Positions 18,518 to 26,741 of a DNA stretch of 40,826 bases are shown in pieces. The DNA is from Candidatus Kaiserbacteria bacterium RIFCSPLOWO2_12_FULL_50_10 (GTDB taxonomy: Bacteria > Patescibacteriota > Minisyncoccia > Phycocordibacterales > UBA918): NCBI GenBank assembly GCA_001783515.1, contig MFMN01000007.1, positions 1 through 40,826 on the forward strand. The letters are read 5' to 3'. Every line of letters starts with the position of its first letter. The first letter of the stretch is position 1. A program made the position numbers and the translations under genes. The notes under the pieces were generated by a model. That model was not told the DNA's origin. It ran no database searches and saw only the letters and a program-made list of their open reading frames with translations.

Positions 18518-18823
18518 TCATCTCCTCGCGACGGCGACATCGCTGCTTTCTGCATACAGTCTCCCACTAAGCGCAACATAGCCGCTTTGCAGCGCGTAGT
18601 CTCGGGTAAGTTCTTGAATTACGGCAACTTGACGCATCTCAAGCGCGTGCGTGTCGCGCTCTATTTCTGCAAGCTCCGCGCTCATTGCACGCAGCGCTAC
18701 CGCATGCATCACCGATTGCACGAGGACATAGCCAAAGAGTGCAAAAACAGCAACCATGCACGAGAGAACTGCGTACGAAATATACGCGCGAGGGATTCGA
18801 AGGGTGTCAGTGTGAGAAGACAT
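18518..18823 (-). CDS. FtsL-like small division protein
   Basis: A 101-aa protein with an N-terminal cytoplasmic stretch, one TM helix (about 14-38), and a heptad-like segment (ELAEIERDTHALEMRQVAVI) outside. Sequence similarity to FtsL is weak, as usual; the call rests on size, topology and position after mraZ-rsmH. FtsL joins FtsB/FtsQ in the divisome. No ftsI or other dcw gene follows. The gene is bracketed by two long inverted repeats, H2 upstream and H1 downstream. Confidence 0.6.
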   Translation of the reverse strand: MSSHTDTLRIPRAYISYAVLSCMVAVFALFGYVLVQSVMHAVALRAMSAELAEIERDTHALEMRQVAVIQELTRDYALQSGYVALSGRLYAESSDVAVARR

Positions 18824-18845
18824 AAGAACAAATGAACAAGTGCAC

Positions 18846-18971
18846 TTTCATCCAAGGATGGCGAATTTGTACTGTCAGGGAGCTATTTTTAACCTTCGCC
18901 GTATGTCATATATACGTCTTCGGCTAAAAATAACTCCCTGCCAGCACAACTTCATCCAACCTTGCATGAAA
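18846..18971. repeat. Long imperfect inverted repeat H2
   Basis: Arms 18846-18894 and 18922-18971 agree at more than four of five positions (shared blocks TTTCAT, CAAGG, CAGGGAG, TATTTTTA). The 27-nt loop has CGTAT...ATACG, echoing the loop of H1 although the arms differ in sequence. Lies between rsmH and the ftsL-like gene. Confidence 0.8.
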
Positions 18972-18992
18972 TTGCGGTTATTAGATAACTCT

Positions 18993-19913
18993 CTATGAGT
19001 CATTTCGAGAAAAAACTCTAAGTTTTGCGCTGCGGGCGCGTGGATTTTGAGCAACTTCGTCGTCACTCGGAATGATTGGTTTTTTGGTGACAACATCACC
19101 TTTGCCGTCTGCGGCCGCCTGACGGAAGGCATGCTTCACCATTCTGTCCTCAAGGGAATGAAAGGTGATAATCGCAAGCCTGCCCTTTGGCGCAAGATGT
19201 GCGAGCGCCTGCGCAATGAACGTTTCGAGTGCGCCGAGCTCATCATTGACGGCAATACGCATCGCCTGAAAGGTTCGCGTTGCAGGATGAATGCCACCAT
19301 GTCGATACGACGCGGGCACTGCCGCTTCGATAATACGTGCGAGCTGCCCAGAGGTTTCGATAACGCCTTCCGCACGTGCGGCAACAATCGCTTGCGCAAT
19401 TTTCCATGCATACTTTTCTTCGCTGTAGCCGCGAAGAATAGTCGCGATAGAATCCGCCTCCCATGCATTAGCGATATCGTGCGCGGTGAATGCGTACGAC
19501 TCTGGGTCGCCATAGGTCATGCGAAGTGGTTCATCCACACGGAACGAGAATCCTTTCCCGCCGCCTTTCGAGTCGTCGCCGCCGAATTGTTCTTGCCGCC
19601 ATCCGAGGTCAGCAAGGATTCCGTCAACTTTATCGTAGCCGATTTGCTCGAGCAGCGGACCAATCTCGCGGAAATTTGCATTCCAGAGACGCACATTCGG
19701 CGCCACCTTCATGAATTTTTCACGTGCTTGTGCGACTGCTTTTTCATCAGCGTCAAGCGCAACGAGCGTGCCGCCCTTCCCCAAGTGCTCCGCTATGAGC
19801 AAACTGTGTCCGGCTGCGCCAAGAGTTGCGTCGACAATAATGTCGCTCGGCTGTATATCGAGCGCATCAACCGCTTCATGCAGAAGGACGGTTATATGGT
19901 GTGTATCGCTCAT
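18993..19913 (-). CDS. rsmH: 16S rRNA (cytosine-1402-N4) methyltransferase RsmH
   Basis: A 306-aa SAM methyltransferase (MraW). Landmarks: HITVLLHEAVDAL, IIVDATLGAAGHSLLIAEHLG (SAM motif I), GILADLGWRQEQF, GGIHPATRTFQAMRIAVNDELG and LAIITFHSLEDRMVKHAFR, which are diagnostic. It methylates N4 of C1402 in the ribosomal P site. The ATG follows the mraZ stop by one base (TAA T ATG), so the two are coupled. Only the loop after GILADLG lacks the usual SSxQLD, reading WRQEQFGG. Confidence 0.95.
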   Translation of the reverse strand: MSDTHHITVLLHEAVDALDIQPSDIIVDATLGAAGHSLLIAEHLGKGGTLVALDADEKAVAQAREKFMKVAPNVRLWNANFREIGPLLEQIGYDKVDGILADLGWRQEQFGGDDSKGGGKGFSFRVDEPLRMTYGDPESYAFTAHDIANAWEADSIATILRGYSEEKYAWKIAQAIVAARAEGVIETSGQLARIIEAAVPASYRHGGIHPATRTFQAMRIAVNDELGALETFIAQALAHLAPKGRLAIITFHSLEDRMVKHAFRQAAADGKGDVVTKKPIIPSDDEVAQNPRARSAKLRVFSRNDS

Positions 19914-19914
19914 A

Positions 19915-20343
19915 TTATGCGCGACTTACTATCTTCTCTGCCATCTCCGCAGCATTTGTTTCAATGCCTGCAGAATAGTCACGCCAGTGAGCTTCATCCC
20001 AGACTTCCACACGATTGTGGACACCTGCAAGGACGACTGTTTTGTCGAACTTTGCAAATGTTTTGAGCACGTCGGGGACAAGCACACGCCCGGCACTGTC
20101 GACATCCACTTCCGCAGCTGCGGAGAGCATGTAGCGTGCAAAGCCTCGTTCGTCGGCAGACGCAAAGGGAGAATTGGTGAACATCGCACTCACCTTTTCC
20201 CACTCCGCGAGAGTGTATACCGTAAGGCACCCCTCAAGACCACGAGTAATGACCACCGACTTGCCGAGCTCCTGACGCCATTTGGCAGGGAGCGATACGC
20301 GGTTTTTGATATCGATCGTATGTGAATATTCACCGATAAGCAT
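19915..20343 (-). CDS. mraZ: Transcriptional regulator MraZ
   Basis: A 142-aa protein with two AbrB-like halves: GEYSHTIDIKNRVSLPAKWR and AEVDVDSAGRVLVPDVLKTF, plus the conserved DKTVVLAGVHNRVEVWD. MraZ binds GTGG-type repeats in its own promoter and controls the division cluster (known in E. coli and others). Here four GTGG boxes at 10, 21 and 10-bp intervals overlap the predicted promoter. The transcript would have a leader of nearly 200 nt with a strong hairpin, unlike most genes in the window. Confidence 0.95.
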   Translation of the reverse strand: MLIGEYSHTIDIKNRVSLPAKWRQELGKSVVITRGLEGCLTVYTLAEWEKVSAMFTNSPFASADERGFARYMLSAAAEVDVDSAGRVLVPDVLKTFAKFDKTVVLAGVHNRVEVWDEAHWRDYSAGIETNAAEMAEKIVSRA

Positions 20344-20439
20344 GTGGTCATGACGTGACAGGAACGTGTATGCTTCATTTACGTAATGTAAAGCAATTGC
20401 ACTTCTTTCAAAATGGGATGAAATCGTGCAGATTTTTAG

Positions 20440-20486
20440 AAATTTTCACGGGAGCCGTGCCCGATGCACGGTGAGTGTGAAAATTT
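20440..20486 (-). ncRNA. Structured 5' leader hairpin of mraZ mRNA
   Basis: Outer stem AAATTTTCAC / GTGAAAATTT (10 bp), five-base bulges on each side, then inner stem CCGTGC / GCACGG with a five-base loop. It lies in the long leader between the predicted mraZ promoter and start codon. A regulatory role is inferred only from structure and position. Confidence 0.5.
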
Positions 20487-20527
20487 GTGAAAAGCTGTGC
20501 GAGTTCGCCCATTTTGGAAGAAGTGCT

Positions 20528-20578
20528 CCACTATCTCCCACCACGGGTCAAGTATATGCCACTTTCCCCCACCGTCAA
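20528..20578 (-). promoter_or_regulatory. mraZ promoter with phased MraZ operator
   Basis: Minus strand: TTGACG (20573-20578), 16-nt spacer, TATACT (20551-20556). Four GTGG boxes (complement at 20569-20572, 20559-20562, 20538-20541, 20528-20531) are spaced 10, 21 and 10 bp, all on one DNA face; two lie in the spacer and two just past the start point. This fits autorepression by MraZ. Confidence 0.7.
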
Positions 20579-20601
20579 ACACAAACCTGTGCATAAGTGG
20601 G

Positions 20602-20632
20602 TTGACATTACTTTGAAAAGTATGTTTACTAT
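20602..20632 (+). promoter_or_regulatory. Promoter of the PrmC-like gene
   Basis: TTGACA (20602-20607) and TACTAT (20627-20632) with a 19-nt spacer; the -10 is 7 nt before the ATG at 20640. Divergent from mraZ. Confidence 0.55.
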
Positions 20633-20639
20633 GCCCACG

Positions 20640-21380
20640 ATGGACGCACGCGAAGAAAAATGGCTACTTGAAGAAGGTTTTAACGGCGTCGAAAACAGCG
20701 AGTATTTTGTTGCGCGCGAAAAATTACGCAGCGGTGAACCGCTCGCGTATCTCATTGGCACCATGCCGTTTGGACCACTCACTATCGCACTTGCTTCAAA
20801 GCCGCTTATTCCTCGCGTGGAAACAGAGTTTTGGGTCACGAAGGTTTTACACGAACTGCCATTCGTGCCTGAAAAAATCCTCGACCTCTGCGCTGGCTCT
20901 GGCTGTATCGGCACGCTTGCGCTCCACACCTTCCCTTCCGCACATGTCGATTTTGCCGAACTTGACGAATCCCACCACGAAACCATTCGTGAAAATATCG
21001 TACGGAATAATCTCCCGCTAAAAAACACCTCCATTAATGGAGGGGATCTTTTTGAGCATATTCAAGGAGGAGCAACCTACGATTTAATTCTTACCAACCC
21101 ACCCTACATCGACCCCGCCCTTGACCGCACACAGACTGAGGTAAAAATGCATGAACCGCACCTCGCACTGTATGGTGGTGCCAAAGGAATGGAAATTATT
21201 GCGCGTATTATTCGTGAAGCCCCAAGACATCTTGCGGAGCACGGCATCCTCGTCATCGAACATGAACCAGAGCAATGTGAGGCTGTTGCTAAGCTTGCGA
21301 TGGTGAATGGTTTTTCTGTAACACATTACCCTGACCAGTACGGAGTGTTGCGATATACTATTCTAAAAAGGTTATCGTGA
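20640..21380 (+). CDS. prmC: PrmC/HemK-like release factor glutamine methyltransferase
   Basis: A 246-aa enzyme. REKLRSGEPLAYLIGTMPFG, LIPRVETEFWV, ILDLCAGSGCIGTLAL (SAM motif I) and LTNPPYID (the NPPY catalytic motif) are the PrmC landmarks. PrmC methylates the Gln of the GGQ motif in release factors; the RF2 gene nearby keeps GGQ. The N-terminal helical domain is shorter than in E. coli PrmC (277 aa). The start at 20640 is preferred to 20487 because a promoter and the mraZ leader region lie upstream. A 16-bp palindrome (21028-21043) falls in the codons for NTSINGG. Confidence 0.85.
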   Translation: MDAREEKWLLEEGFNGVENSEYFVAREKLRSGEPLAYLIGTMPFGPLTIALASKPLIPRVETEFWVTKVLHELPFVPEKILDLCAGSGCIGTLALHTFPSAHVDFAELDESHHETIRENIVRNNLPLKNTSINGGDLFEHIQGGATYDLILTNPPYIDPALDRTQTEVKMHEPHLALYGGAKGMEIIARIIREAPRHLAEHGILVIEHEPEQCEAVAKLAMVNGFSVTHYPDQYGVLRYTILKRLS

Positions 21381-21404
21381 ACAACCACGTGCTTGCTTGT
21401 CAGC

Positions 21405-21475
21405 CTGGATCCTTCCAGGATGACAAAAGTAAAATGCATTGTTTTTGATTACTATCTAGTTAAATCCACGTCAAC
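21405..21475 (+). repeat. REP-like palindromic repeat, copy 3 (half unit)
   Basis: Begins CTGGATCCTTCCAGGATGAC, ACAAAAG, a GTTTTTGATTAC segment and AGTTAAATCCACGT; the second palindrome arm is degraded. Lies between the convergent PrmC-like and prfB genes. Confidence 0.75.
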
Positions 21476-21486
21476 TTTACCAAAGC

Positions 21487-21508
21487 AAAAACCGCGTGAG
21501 CGGTTTTA
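21487..21508 (-). terminator. Terminator of the prfB operon
   Basis: Stem AAAACCGC / GCGGTTTT, loop of four; the prfB TAA stop lies in its foot and the minus-strand side continues with T residues. Confidence 0.85.
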
Positions 21509-22399
21509 CTGTTGGGTTGCGGTGGGGTTTGTTTTCATAGCTTCTATGAAGTCGTCGATATCGCCACCTAGGACAGCATCAACATTATTCACTTCATAGC
21601 CAGTGCGGTGGTCCTTGACCATTTTGTACGGGTGCTGGACATAGCTGCGGATTTGGTTACCCCACTCGATTTTCATGGTGCGGTCGACGGTGAGTCCTTG
21701 CATCTCTCGTTTGCGCTGCTCTTCTTGGAACGCGTAGACTTTACCGGCTAGAAGGGCAAGTCCCCGTTCTTTATTTTGGTGCTGGCTGCGCTCGGAGGAA
21801 ACATGGACGGAAATATTTGTCGGGATATGCACAATACGCACCGCGGTTTCGCGTTTGTTGACGTTTTGTCCGCCTGCACCGCCGGATTTTGCAAAGGAAA
21901 TCTCGAGCTCATCTTCAGGAAGTGCGCCTTGTGCGGCATCTTTAAACTCAGGCGATACTTCGACGAGCACAAAGGAGGTTTGACGTTTATCGTTCGCATT
22001 AAATGGCGAAATACGCACGAGGCGATGCACGCCGGCTTCGTGTTTCAAGTTGCCGTACACGTTCTTCCCTTCGACAAGCAGTGTAATGTTGCGATAGCCG
22101 CCGTGATCATTTTCGTTCTCGTGGATACGGGTGACGGTATAGGCGTGATTGTCCGCATAGCGCATATACATCTCGACAAGCATGCGCGCAAAGTCTTCCG
22201 CGTCAGCGCCGCCGGCTCCTGCGACAATAGAAAGCACCGCGTTACAACGGTCGTATTGTTCTTTACCTTCCTCCGCATCACGCAGCGATTGCAGCTCTTT
22301 AATCATTTCCTGCGCTGCTTTTGGGTCTTGCCAAAATTCGGGCAGGTTCATTGCGTGCTCTATCTGTGCGATGCGCTGCGTACTATCTTGTTCCGTCAT
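21506..22399 (-). CDS. prfB: Peptide chain release factor 2, N-terminally short
   Basis: A 297-aa class I release factor. SPFNANDKRQTSF holds the SPF-type anticodon-like motif of RF2 (UAA/UGA reading), and SGGAGGQNVNKRETAVRI holds the catalytic GGQ. VAGAGGADAEDFARML and HPYKMVKDHRTGYE are typical. E. coli RF2 has 365 aa; here about 65 residues of the N-terminal domain 1 are missing, and there is no sign of the autoregulatory frameshift. It overlaps the preceding membrane protein gene by 17 nt and is the last gene of a long operon. Its presence argues that UGA is a stop codon here. Confidence 0.93.
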   Translation of the reverse strand: MTEQDSTQRIAQIEHAMNLPEFWQDPKAAQEMIKELQSLRDAEEGKEQYDRCNAVLSIVAGAGGADAEDFARMLVEMYMRYADNHAYTVTRIHENENDHGGYRNITLLVEGKNVYGNLKHEAGVHRLVRISPFNANDKRQTSFVLVEVSPEFKDAAQGALPEDELEISFAKSGGAGGQNVNKRETAVRIVHIPTNISVHVSSERSQHQNKERGLALLAGKVYAFQEEQRKREMQGLTVDRTMKIEWGNQIRSYVQHPYKMVKDHRTGYEVNNVDAVLGGDIDDFIEAMKTNPTATQQ

Positions 22400-22871
22400 G
22401 AATGACGTTCAAGATACCACGAATAATGAGATATACAACAAAAATCCAAGTGAGGTAGATAAGGGCGATAATAAGTTCGGGGAGTTTCGCGATGGGTATA
22501 ACCGTAATGAGAAATTGTGCGTACCAGGTGCCGGCTTGGAGTGACGGGCCGAAACGCATCGGCATTTTGTGGTACGTCATCATGACCGCATTCATGCAGA
22601 GCACACCAAAGAGTGACCACTGCATTGCGTATTGCAAGTCGCGCGTGACTGTGTGTCCAAAGTGCGAAAGGACGAGCGCAAGCCCAATCGCAAACATCGC
22701 GATGCGTAGAATTTTATAGATTACCTGAAGGATACGGCCTTCATCTTTTGAAATCGTGCCATCCATCTGTGCAATGAGCCACGTCACGAGAACGACCGTC
22801 GACGCTCCAACACCAAGCGACGTACCAAATTGGTACAGCCCTGAAACAACTGAAGAAAATATATCGTACAT
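22383..22871 (-). CDS. Small polytopic membrane protein, unknown function
   Basis: A 162-aa protein from the ATG at 22871. About four hydrophobic helices: residues 15-35 (GASTVVLVTWLIA), 50-75 (ILRIAMFAIGLALVLSHFG), 85-105 and 125-155 (ITVIPIAKLPELIIALIYLTW). No motif recognised. The start at 22871 is supported by TATAGT 6 nt upstream, so besides the operon's main promoter it may have its own. It lies 18 nt after the MurJ stop and overlaps prfB by 17 nt. Confidence 0.75.
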   Translation of the reverse strand: MYDIFSSVVSGLYQFGTSLGVGASTVVLVTWLIAQMDGTISKDEGRILQVIYKILRIAMFAIGLALVLSHFGHTVTRDLQYAMQWSLFGVLCMNAVMMTYHKMPMRFGPSLQAGTWYAQFLITVIPIAKLPELIIALIYLTWIFVVYLIIRGILNVIHDGTR

Positions 22872-22877
22872 ACAAAT

Positions 22878-22883
22878 ACTATA
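22878..22883 (-). promoter_or_regulatory. Internal -10 element before the small membrane protein gene
   Basis: TATAGT on the minus strand, 6 nt before the ATG at 22871; would allow prfB to be expressed apart from murJ. Confidence 0.5.
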
Positions 22884-22889
22884 CCACAA

Positions 22890-24563
22890 CTAATCTCTTG
22901 GTGTATCCTCGCCGAGCACGGGCTGCGCCTTGAAAAGTTTCTTGGAGAGTGCGCGATGGAGGTCATTAAATTCTGGCGATTTGGTGAGAGCGTAGACAAC
23001 AAATACCGTTACCATACCAAGCGCTCCTGCTATGAAGCCTTGTCCGAGCACGCCCCACAAGGTAATGCGCGTACCAAATACATACACAACCGCATTGAGC
23101 ATGGCGTAGGCGACGGAACCGCCGGAAAGCGCCGCAACAATGGAGCGCAGGAGTGACGCATGGAGCGGCATATGGTCGATACGGAAGGTACGCACCGTTG
23201 CATGCACCAAGAAGGCGACGCCGAGAATAGTGCCGAGGCTGTAGGCAAGCGGTAGCGCGAGAAGTTTTGTGTGCAGAACATCTTCAACACGAAGTGTTGT
23301 TTCGAGCATATTCGCCACGAGCGCGTACTGTGCCGTGAAGAAATATGCAAGCCCAATGATGAGCGCGGTTGTGGCAAGCGTCGTGAAGAACGGCACCCGT
23401 GTGTTCCCTGCTGCATACCATGCACGCACACACAGAAGGTGGAGCGACTGCGCCGCAAGCGAAACTACAAAAAGTGCGAAGACAGCAGCGGTGAGACGTG
23501 TGTCGTTCCAGCTAAATTCTCCACTCCCGAGAATAACGCGAACGAACTGCGCGCGGAGCACAATCGCGAGCGCGATAATCGGCAGTGTCCAAAACAGCAC
23601 GTGGCGAATACCTGCAGAAACCTCATGACGGAAGCGTTCAAAATCTCCTTCGGCATGCGCTCGGGCTAAGAGCGGGAACGCCGCAACAGAATAACTCATG
23701 CCAATAATCGCAAGCGGGACGGACTGCAGGTTATACGAAAGCTGGAGCGCAGCGACAGTGCCGGTGCCGATAATGGTTGCAAGCGACACGAATACAAAGA
23801 GGGTGATTTGCTGCATCGAAAGCGTGAAGGCGCGCGGGAGCGAATCTCGAATCACTATGGCGAGCGCACGCCATTCGAACACGTGCGTCATGCGCGGCGC
23901 GAGTCGACTTGCGAGGATTGAAGGAATTTGCACTGCCGCATGGAGAAAAGCACCGAGCACAACACCCCACACGAGCCCAGCGGAGCCCAGGAACGGATAG
24001 AGCGCCACGATACCGAGAATAATACCAATGTTGTACAAAAGGGGGCTTATCGCAAAGAGTATGAAGCGATGATGGAGCTGGGTAACGACGGCAAAAATTC
24101 CGGAAACGCCGAGAAAGAACGGCTGCAAAAGAAGAATGCGTACAAGGAGGATGAGTTCTGCATGCTGCGCTCCGGTAAAGCCGGGGAATAACACATGCGC
24201 ATAGTACGGAAGTGTGAGCGCAACAAGAAGTGCAGCGAACGCATACACGCCACTAAACAAGGTAAACACTTGCGACAAAAGATGTTGCGCCCGCTCTGCG
24301 GAGCCTGCCATACGTTCCGAGACGAACGGGATAAGCACATACGCAGAGAGCGCCGCCGAAAAAATAACGAACAATAGGTCGGGTACACGAAATGCCGCGA
24401 AGTAAAGGTCGAGCTCTCCGCTAAGCCCGAAGGTGTGGGTGAGGAGCCTGTCGCGCAAAAGGGCGAGAAGCTGCGAGCCAAACGTAAGCGCCGCAAGCAC
24501 ATACGCAGCCTGGTGCATGCCGCGGATTTCTTTTTGGGTGAATGCGAAGAGTTTATTGATCAT
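22890..24563 (-). CDS. murJ: Lipid II flippase MurJ/MviN
   Basis: A 557-aa polytopic protein with about 14 TM helices. The N-terminus AALTFGSQLLALLRDRLLTHTFG and FRVPDLLFVIFSAALSAYVLIPF are diagnostic of MurJ (MviN/MOP superfamily), which flips lipid-linked peptidoglycan precursor. TLSMQQITLFVFVSLATIIG and AALQLSYNLQSVPLAIIGMSYSVAAFPLLAR follow as expected. The start overlaps the last 11 nt of the TPR membrane protein gene. Neighbours with TPR/polytopic architecture suggest an envelope-assembly operon. Confidence 0.93.
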   Translation of the reverse strand: MINKLFAFTQKEIRGMHQAAYVLAALTFGSQLLALLRDRLLTHTFGLSGELDLYFAAFRVPDLLFVIFSAALSAYVLIPFVSERMAGSAERAQHLLSQVFTLFSGVYAFAALLVALTLPYYAHVLFPGFTGAQHAELILLVRILLLQPFFLGVSGIFAVVTQLHHRFILFAISPLLYNIGIILGIVALYPFLGSAGLVWGVVLGAFLHAAVQIPSILASRLAPRMTHVFEWRALAIVIRDSLPRAFTLSMQQITLFVFVSLATIIGTGTVAALQLSYNLQSVPLAIIGMSYSVAAFPLLARAHAEGDFERFRHEVSAGIRHVLFWTLPIIALAIVLRAQFVRVILGSGEFSWNDTRLTAAVFALFVVSLAAQSLHLLCVRAWYAAGNTRVPFFTTLATTALIIGLAYFFTAQYALVANMLETTLRVEDVLHTKLLALPLAYSLGTILGVAFLVHATVRTFRIDHMPLHASLLRSIVAALSGGSVAYAMLNAVVYVFGTRITLWGVLGQGFIAGALGMVTVFVVYALTKSPEFNDLHRALSKKLFKAQPVLGEDTPRD

Positions 24564-26730
24564 GGGTCGAGGTTGCGGTTGTTGTACTTATGTCGAGACT
24601 GAGAGGTTCTGGGACAGGAATGTTCGCGATGCCAATACTAGAAATGCTACCTTTTTGCGTGAGTTCGTCAAGGAGCGTGCGGAGTATTGCCGTATCGCCA
24701 CTGGTTGCGCGACGAATTCCCTTTTCGAGCACTGCGCGCGCAGCGTTTCGGTCGCCAGCTATTTGTTCAGTAAGCGCCGCATACACATAGACTGATGCGT
24801 CGCTCGGGAATTTCGCGAGCGCTTCAGCAAGGATACGACGTGCGGCAGGGACATCGGTATGGACTTGTGAAATGCCGTACGCGAGATACGTCCCGCTGTC
24901 ACGAGAGCCCGTCTTTACCACCTCGGCAAACAAAGCAGCTGCCCCTGCGTAGTCTTCTAGCGCCATGAGCACATAGGCGTAGAGCGTGGTGTACTGCATC
25001 TGCGTATCACTCGTCATACGCGAACTGCTTGTATCGAGAATGTCGCGTGCCTCTTGCGCTCGCGATGCCTCAAGAAGCGCGGTTGCGTAGCGTAAGGTAA
25101 GTAGCGGCGCGTCAGGATTTTGCGCATAGAGTTTTTCCAAAATGGCAATCGTTTCGTCAACCGCGCCTTTCACCCCAAGCTGAGTAAGGAATTCATAGTG
25201 GGTCAGCGCGGCCTGTGCAATCTCTGTGTTGTCAGGATATTTTTTCCGTGCTTCAACGATGTGTGTGGTTACCGTTCGTGCGAGGTCCAGCGCTACTTCT
25301 GCGTCGTTCGCAACGGTGAGCTGACTACGAAATTCTGCAGCTTCGGTCTCGAGTGCGCCCGCAAGATAGTGTGGCGACGGCATGCTTTGATACGCTTCCT
25401 GCCAAGCTGATTTCGATGCAGCGCGCGTTGCAAAAGCATAGCGCACGGTGTAATACCAAACTAGAGCAACACAGAGCGCGAGCATCGGTGCGCCAGCACG
25501 TCGCAGGAAGACCCGCTTTGTTGTTGTCATGAACCATGCTCGTTCTGGCGAAATTTTTGCCACACCCACACACAAGAATGCATAGAGAACTCCCACAAGA
25601 AGCACACTGCCACTTCCAAGCGGCATAAGGAGCGCGGCGAGCGTGCCCATGCCGACCCCTGCTGCAGTTACTTGCACGAGCGTATACCAACTTTTCTCGT
25701 AGAACTCGGGCTCGCGGAGCGCGCGCTGTGTCATATAGATTGCGGCACCTACGAGCGCAAGAAACGTGAGGGCGCCGAGCGTACCGAGATGCTGGAGCCA
25801 CAAAGCAAGCGTGCCGCTTGGCGCTTCAAACTGCTCAGCATTCTGCAAAAGTAGCGCGAGAGTATTCAGCTCTTGTGTGAAAAGCTGCTTTGCACCACCC
25901 GCAAGGGCGAGTGCATACAGCTGTCCGTTTTGTACCAGTATGAGCAGCGCTGTCGCGAGTGCAAAAACTCCTCGCGCGCGGAGCGCGGCATTTCGCGTAA
26001 GTCGCGCAGCAATGTGGTTTGCTCGTGCAGCGTAGTGAAACTCGAGCAGCATACGCACGAAAAATACAAGACTTGCAATAAGAAGCACGAGAAGCATGCT
26101 CTGCGGAAGCACGTTCGTGCCATATCCCACGAGCACGAGCGAAGCCACGGCAACAAAACTTGCAATAATAAAGTTTCGCCTCGACATCATGTAGAGCGGT
26201 AGCGCAAACGCTCCCACGAAGAGCGTGAGCATGCCGACAAATGCCGTTGCGGTAGAGCCTCCGTCAAGAACTGCGCTCGGGAGCATAAGTACCGGAAGCG
26301 CAAACAGGACGCCGAAAAATACGCGAACGGTTAATTTCTGCACCACAAGAAGCGGCACGCAAAGTATAGTGAGCGCGAAGAGCGCAATCGGAAGGTAAGC
26401 ACTCTCTGCATCAGGAATCCCGAAGAACGTGTCATACGATGGTGCATACTGTAAAAACTGTACCGTCGCCAGCACAAAGATTGCCCCTGCAGCAAGTTGC
26501 ACACTCAAAAAGGTGAACTGAGCGCGACGCTGCATGACCTTGTACACAACAAGAAGCACGAGCACCGTGACACAATCGACAGCTACAAAAAATGAGAGCG
26601 AGCGCTCGCCAAAGCGAACAAGGTCGAAAACAGGGAGGATCGCAAAGGACGCAACAAGCGCAAACGAAATAAGCGGAACAATAGACTTCCGCTCTTTCTT
26701 CGCCGATGTATGTCGTTCTATTTTTTGCAT
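24553..26730 (-). CDS. Large polytopic membrane protein with C-terminal TPR repeats
   Basis: A 725-aa protein. Residues 15-450 hold roughly a dozen TM helices; the layout resembles O-antigen ligase/polymerase (Wzy-like) proteins, but I see no decisive motif. Residues 460-690 contain helical TPR-type repeats (for example YAQNPDAPLLTLRYATALLE and VYVYAALTEQIAGDRNAARA), followed by a Thr/Ser-rich end. Such Wzy-plus-TPR fusions are common in Parcubacteria-like genomes (general knowledge). It overlaps murJ by 11 nt and begins 6 nt after the Ig-like protein stop. A role in glycan polymerisation or ligation is inferred. Confidence 0.65.
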   Translation of the reverse strand: MQKIERHTSAKKERKSIVPLISFALVASFAILPVFDLVRFGERSLSFFVAVDCVTVLVLLVVYKVMQRRAQFTFLSVQLAAGAIFVLATVQFLQYAPSYDTFFGIPDAESAYLPIALFALTILCVPLLVVQKLTVRVFFGVLFALPVLMLPSAVLDGGSTATAFVGMLTLFVGAFALPLYMMSRRNFIIASFVAVASLVLVGYGTNVLPQSMLLVLLIASLVFFVRMLLEFHYAARANHIAARLTRNAALRARGVFALATALLILVQNGQLYALALAGGAKQLFTQELNTLALLLQNAEQFEAPSGTLALWLQHLGTLGALTFLALVGAAIYMTQRALREPEFYEKSWYTLVQVTAAGVGMGTLAALLMPLGSGSVLLVGVLYAFLCVGVAKISPERAWFMTTTKRVFLRRAGAPMLALCVALVWYYTVRYAFATRAASKSAWQEAYQSMPSPHYLAGALETEAAEFRSQLTVANDAEVALDLARTVTTHIVEARKKYPDNTEIAQAALTHYEFLTQLGVKGAVDETIAILEKLYAQNPDAPLLTLRYATALLEASRAQEARDILDTSSSRMTSDTQMQYTTLYAYVLMALEDYAGAAALFAEVVKTGSRDSGTYLAYGISQVHTDVPAARRILAEALAKFPSDASVYVYAALTEQIAGDRNAARAVLEKGIRRATSGDTAILRTLLDELTQKGSISSIGIANIPVPEPLSLDISTTTATSTHDQ

Positions 26731-26735
26731 GCTGA

Positions 26736-26741
26736 GCTATA
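26736..26741 (-). promoter_or_regulatory. -10-like element before the TPR membrane protein gene
   Basis: TATAGC on the minus strand, 5 nt before the ATG at 26730 and overlapping the previous stop codon; weak match. Confidence 0.3.

Noticed and set aside
18399-18971. H1 and H2 as integron attC sites bracketing a cassette
   Set aside because: attC sites conserve their outer ends (RYYYAAC/GTTRRRY); here the conserved parts are in the loops, the ends differ, and no integron integrase is present.
19047-20066. Long plus-strand frame of 339 codons opposite rsmH/mraZ
   Set aside because: It is antisense to two well-supported genes and has no recognisable domain.
21506-22399. UGA recoded to glycine as in Gracilibacteria/SR1
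   Set aside because: RF2, which reads UGA, is encoded, and TGA ends the ftsL-like and LRR genes at plausible positions.
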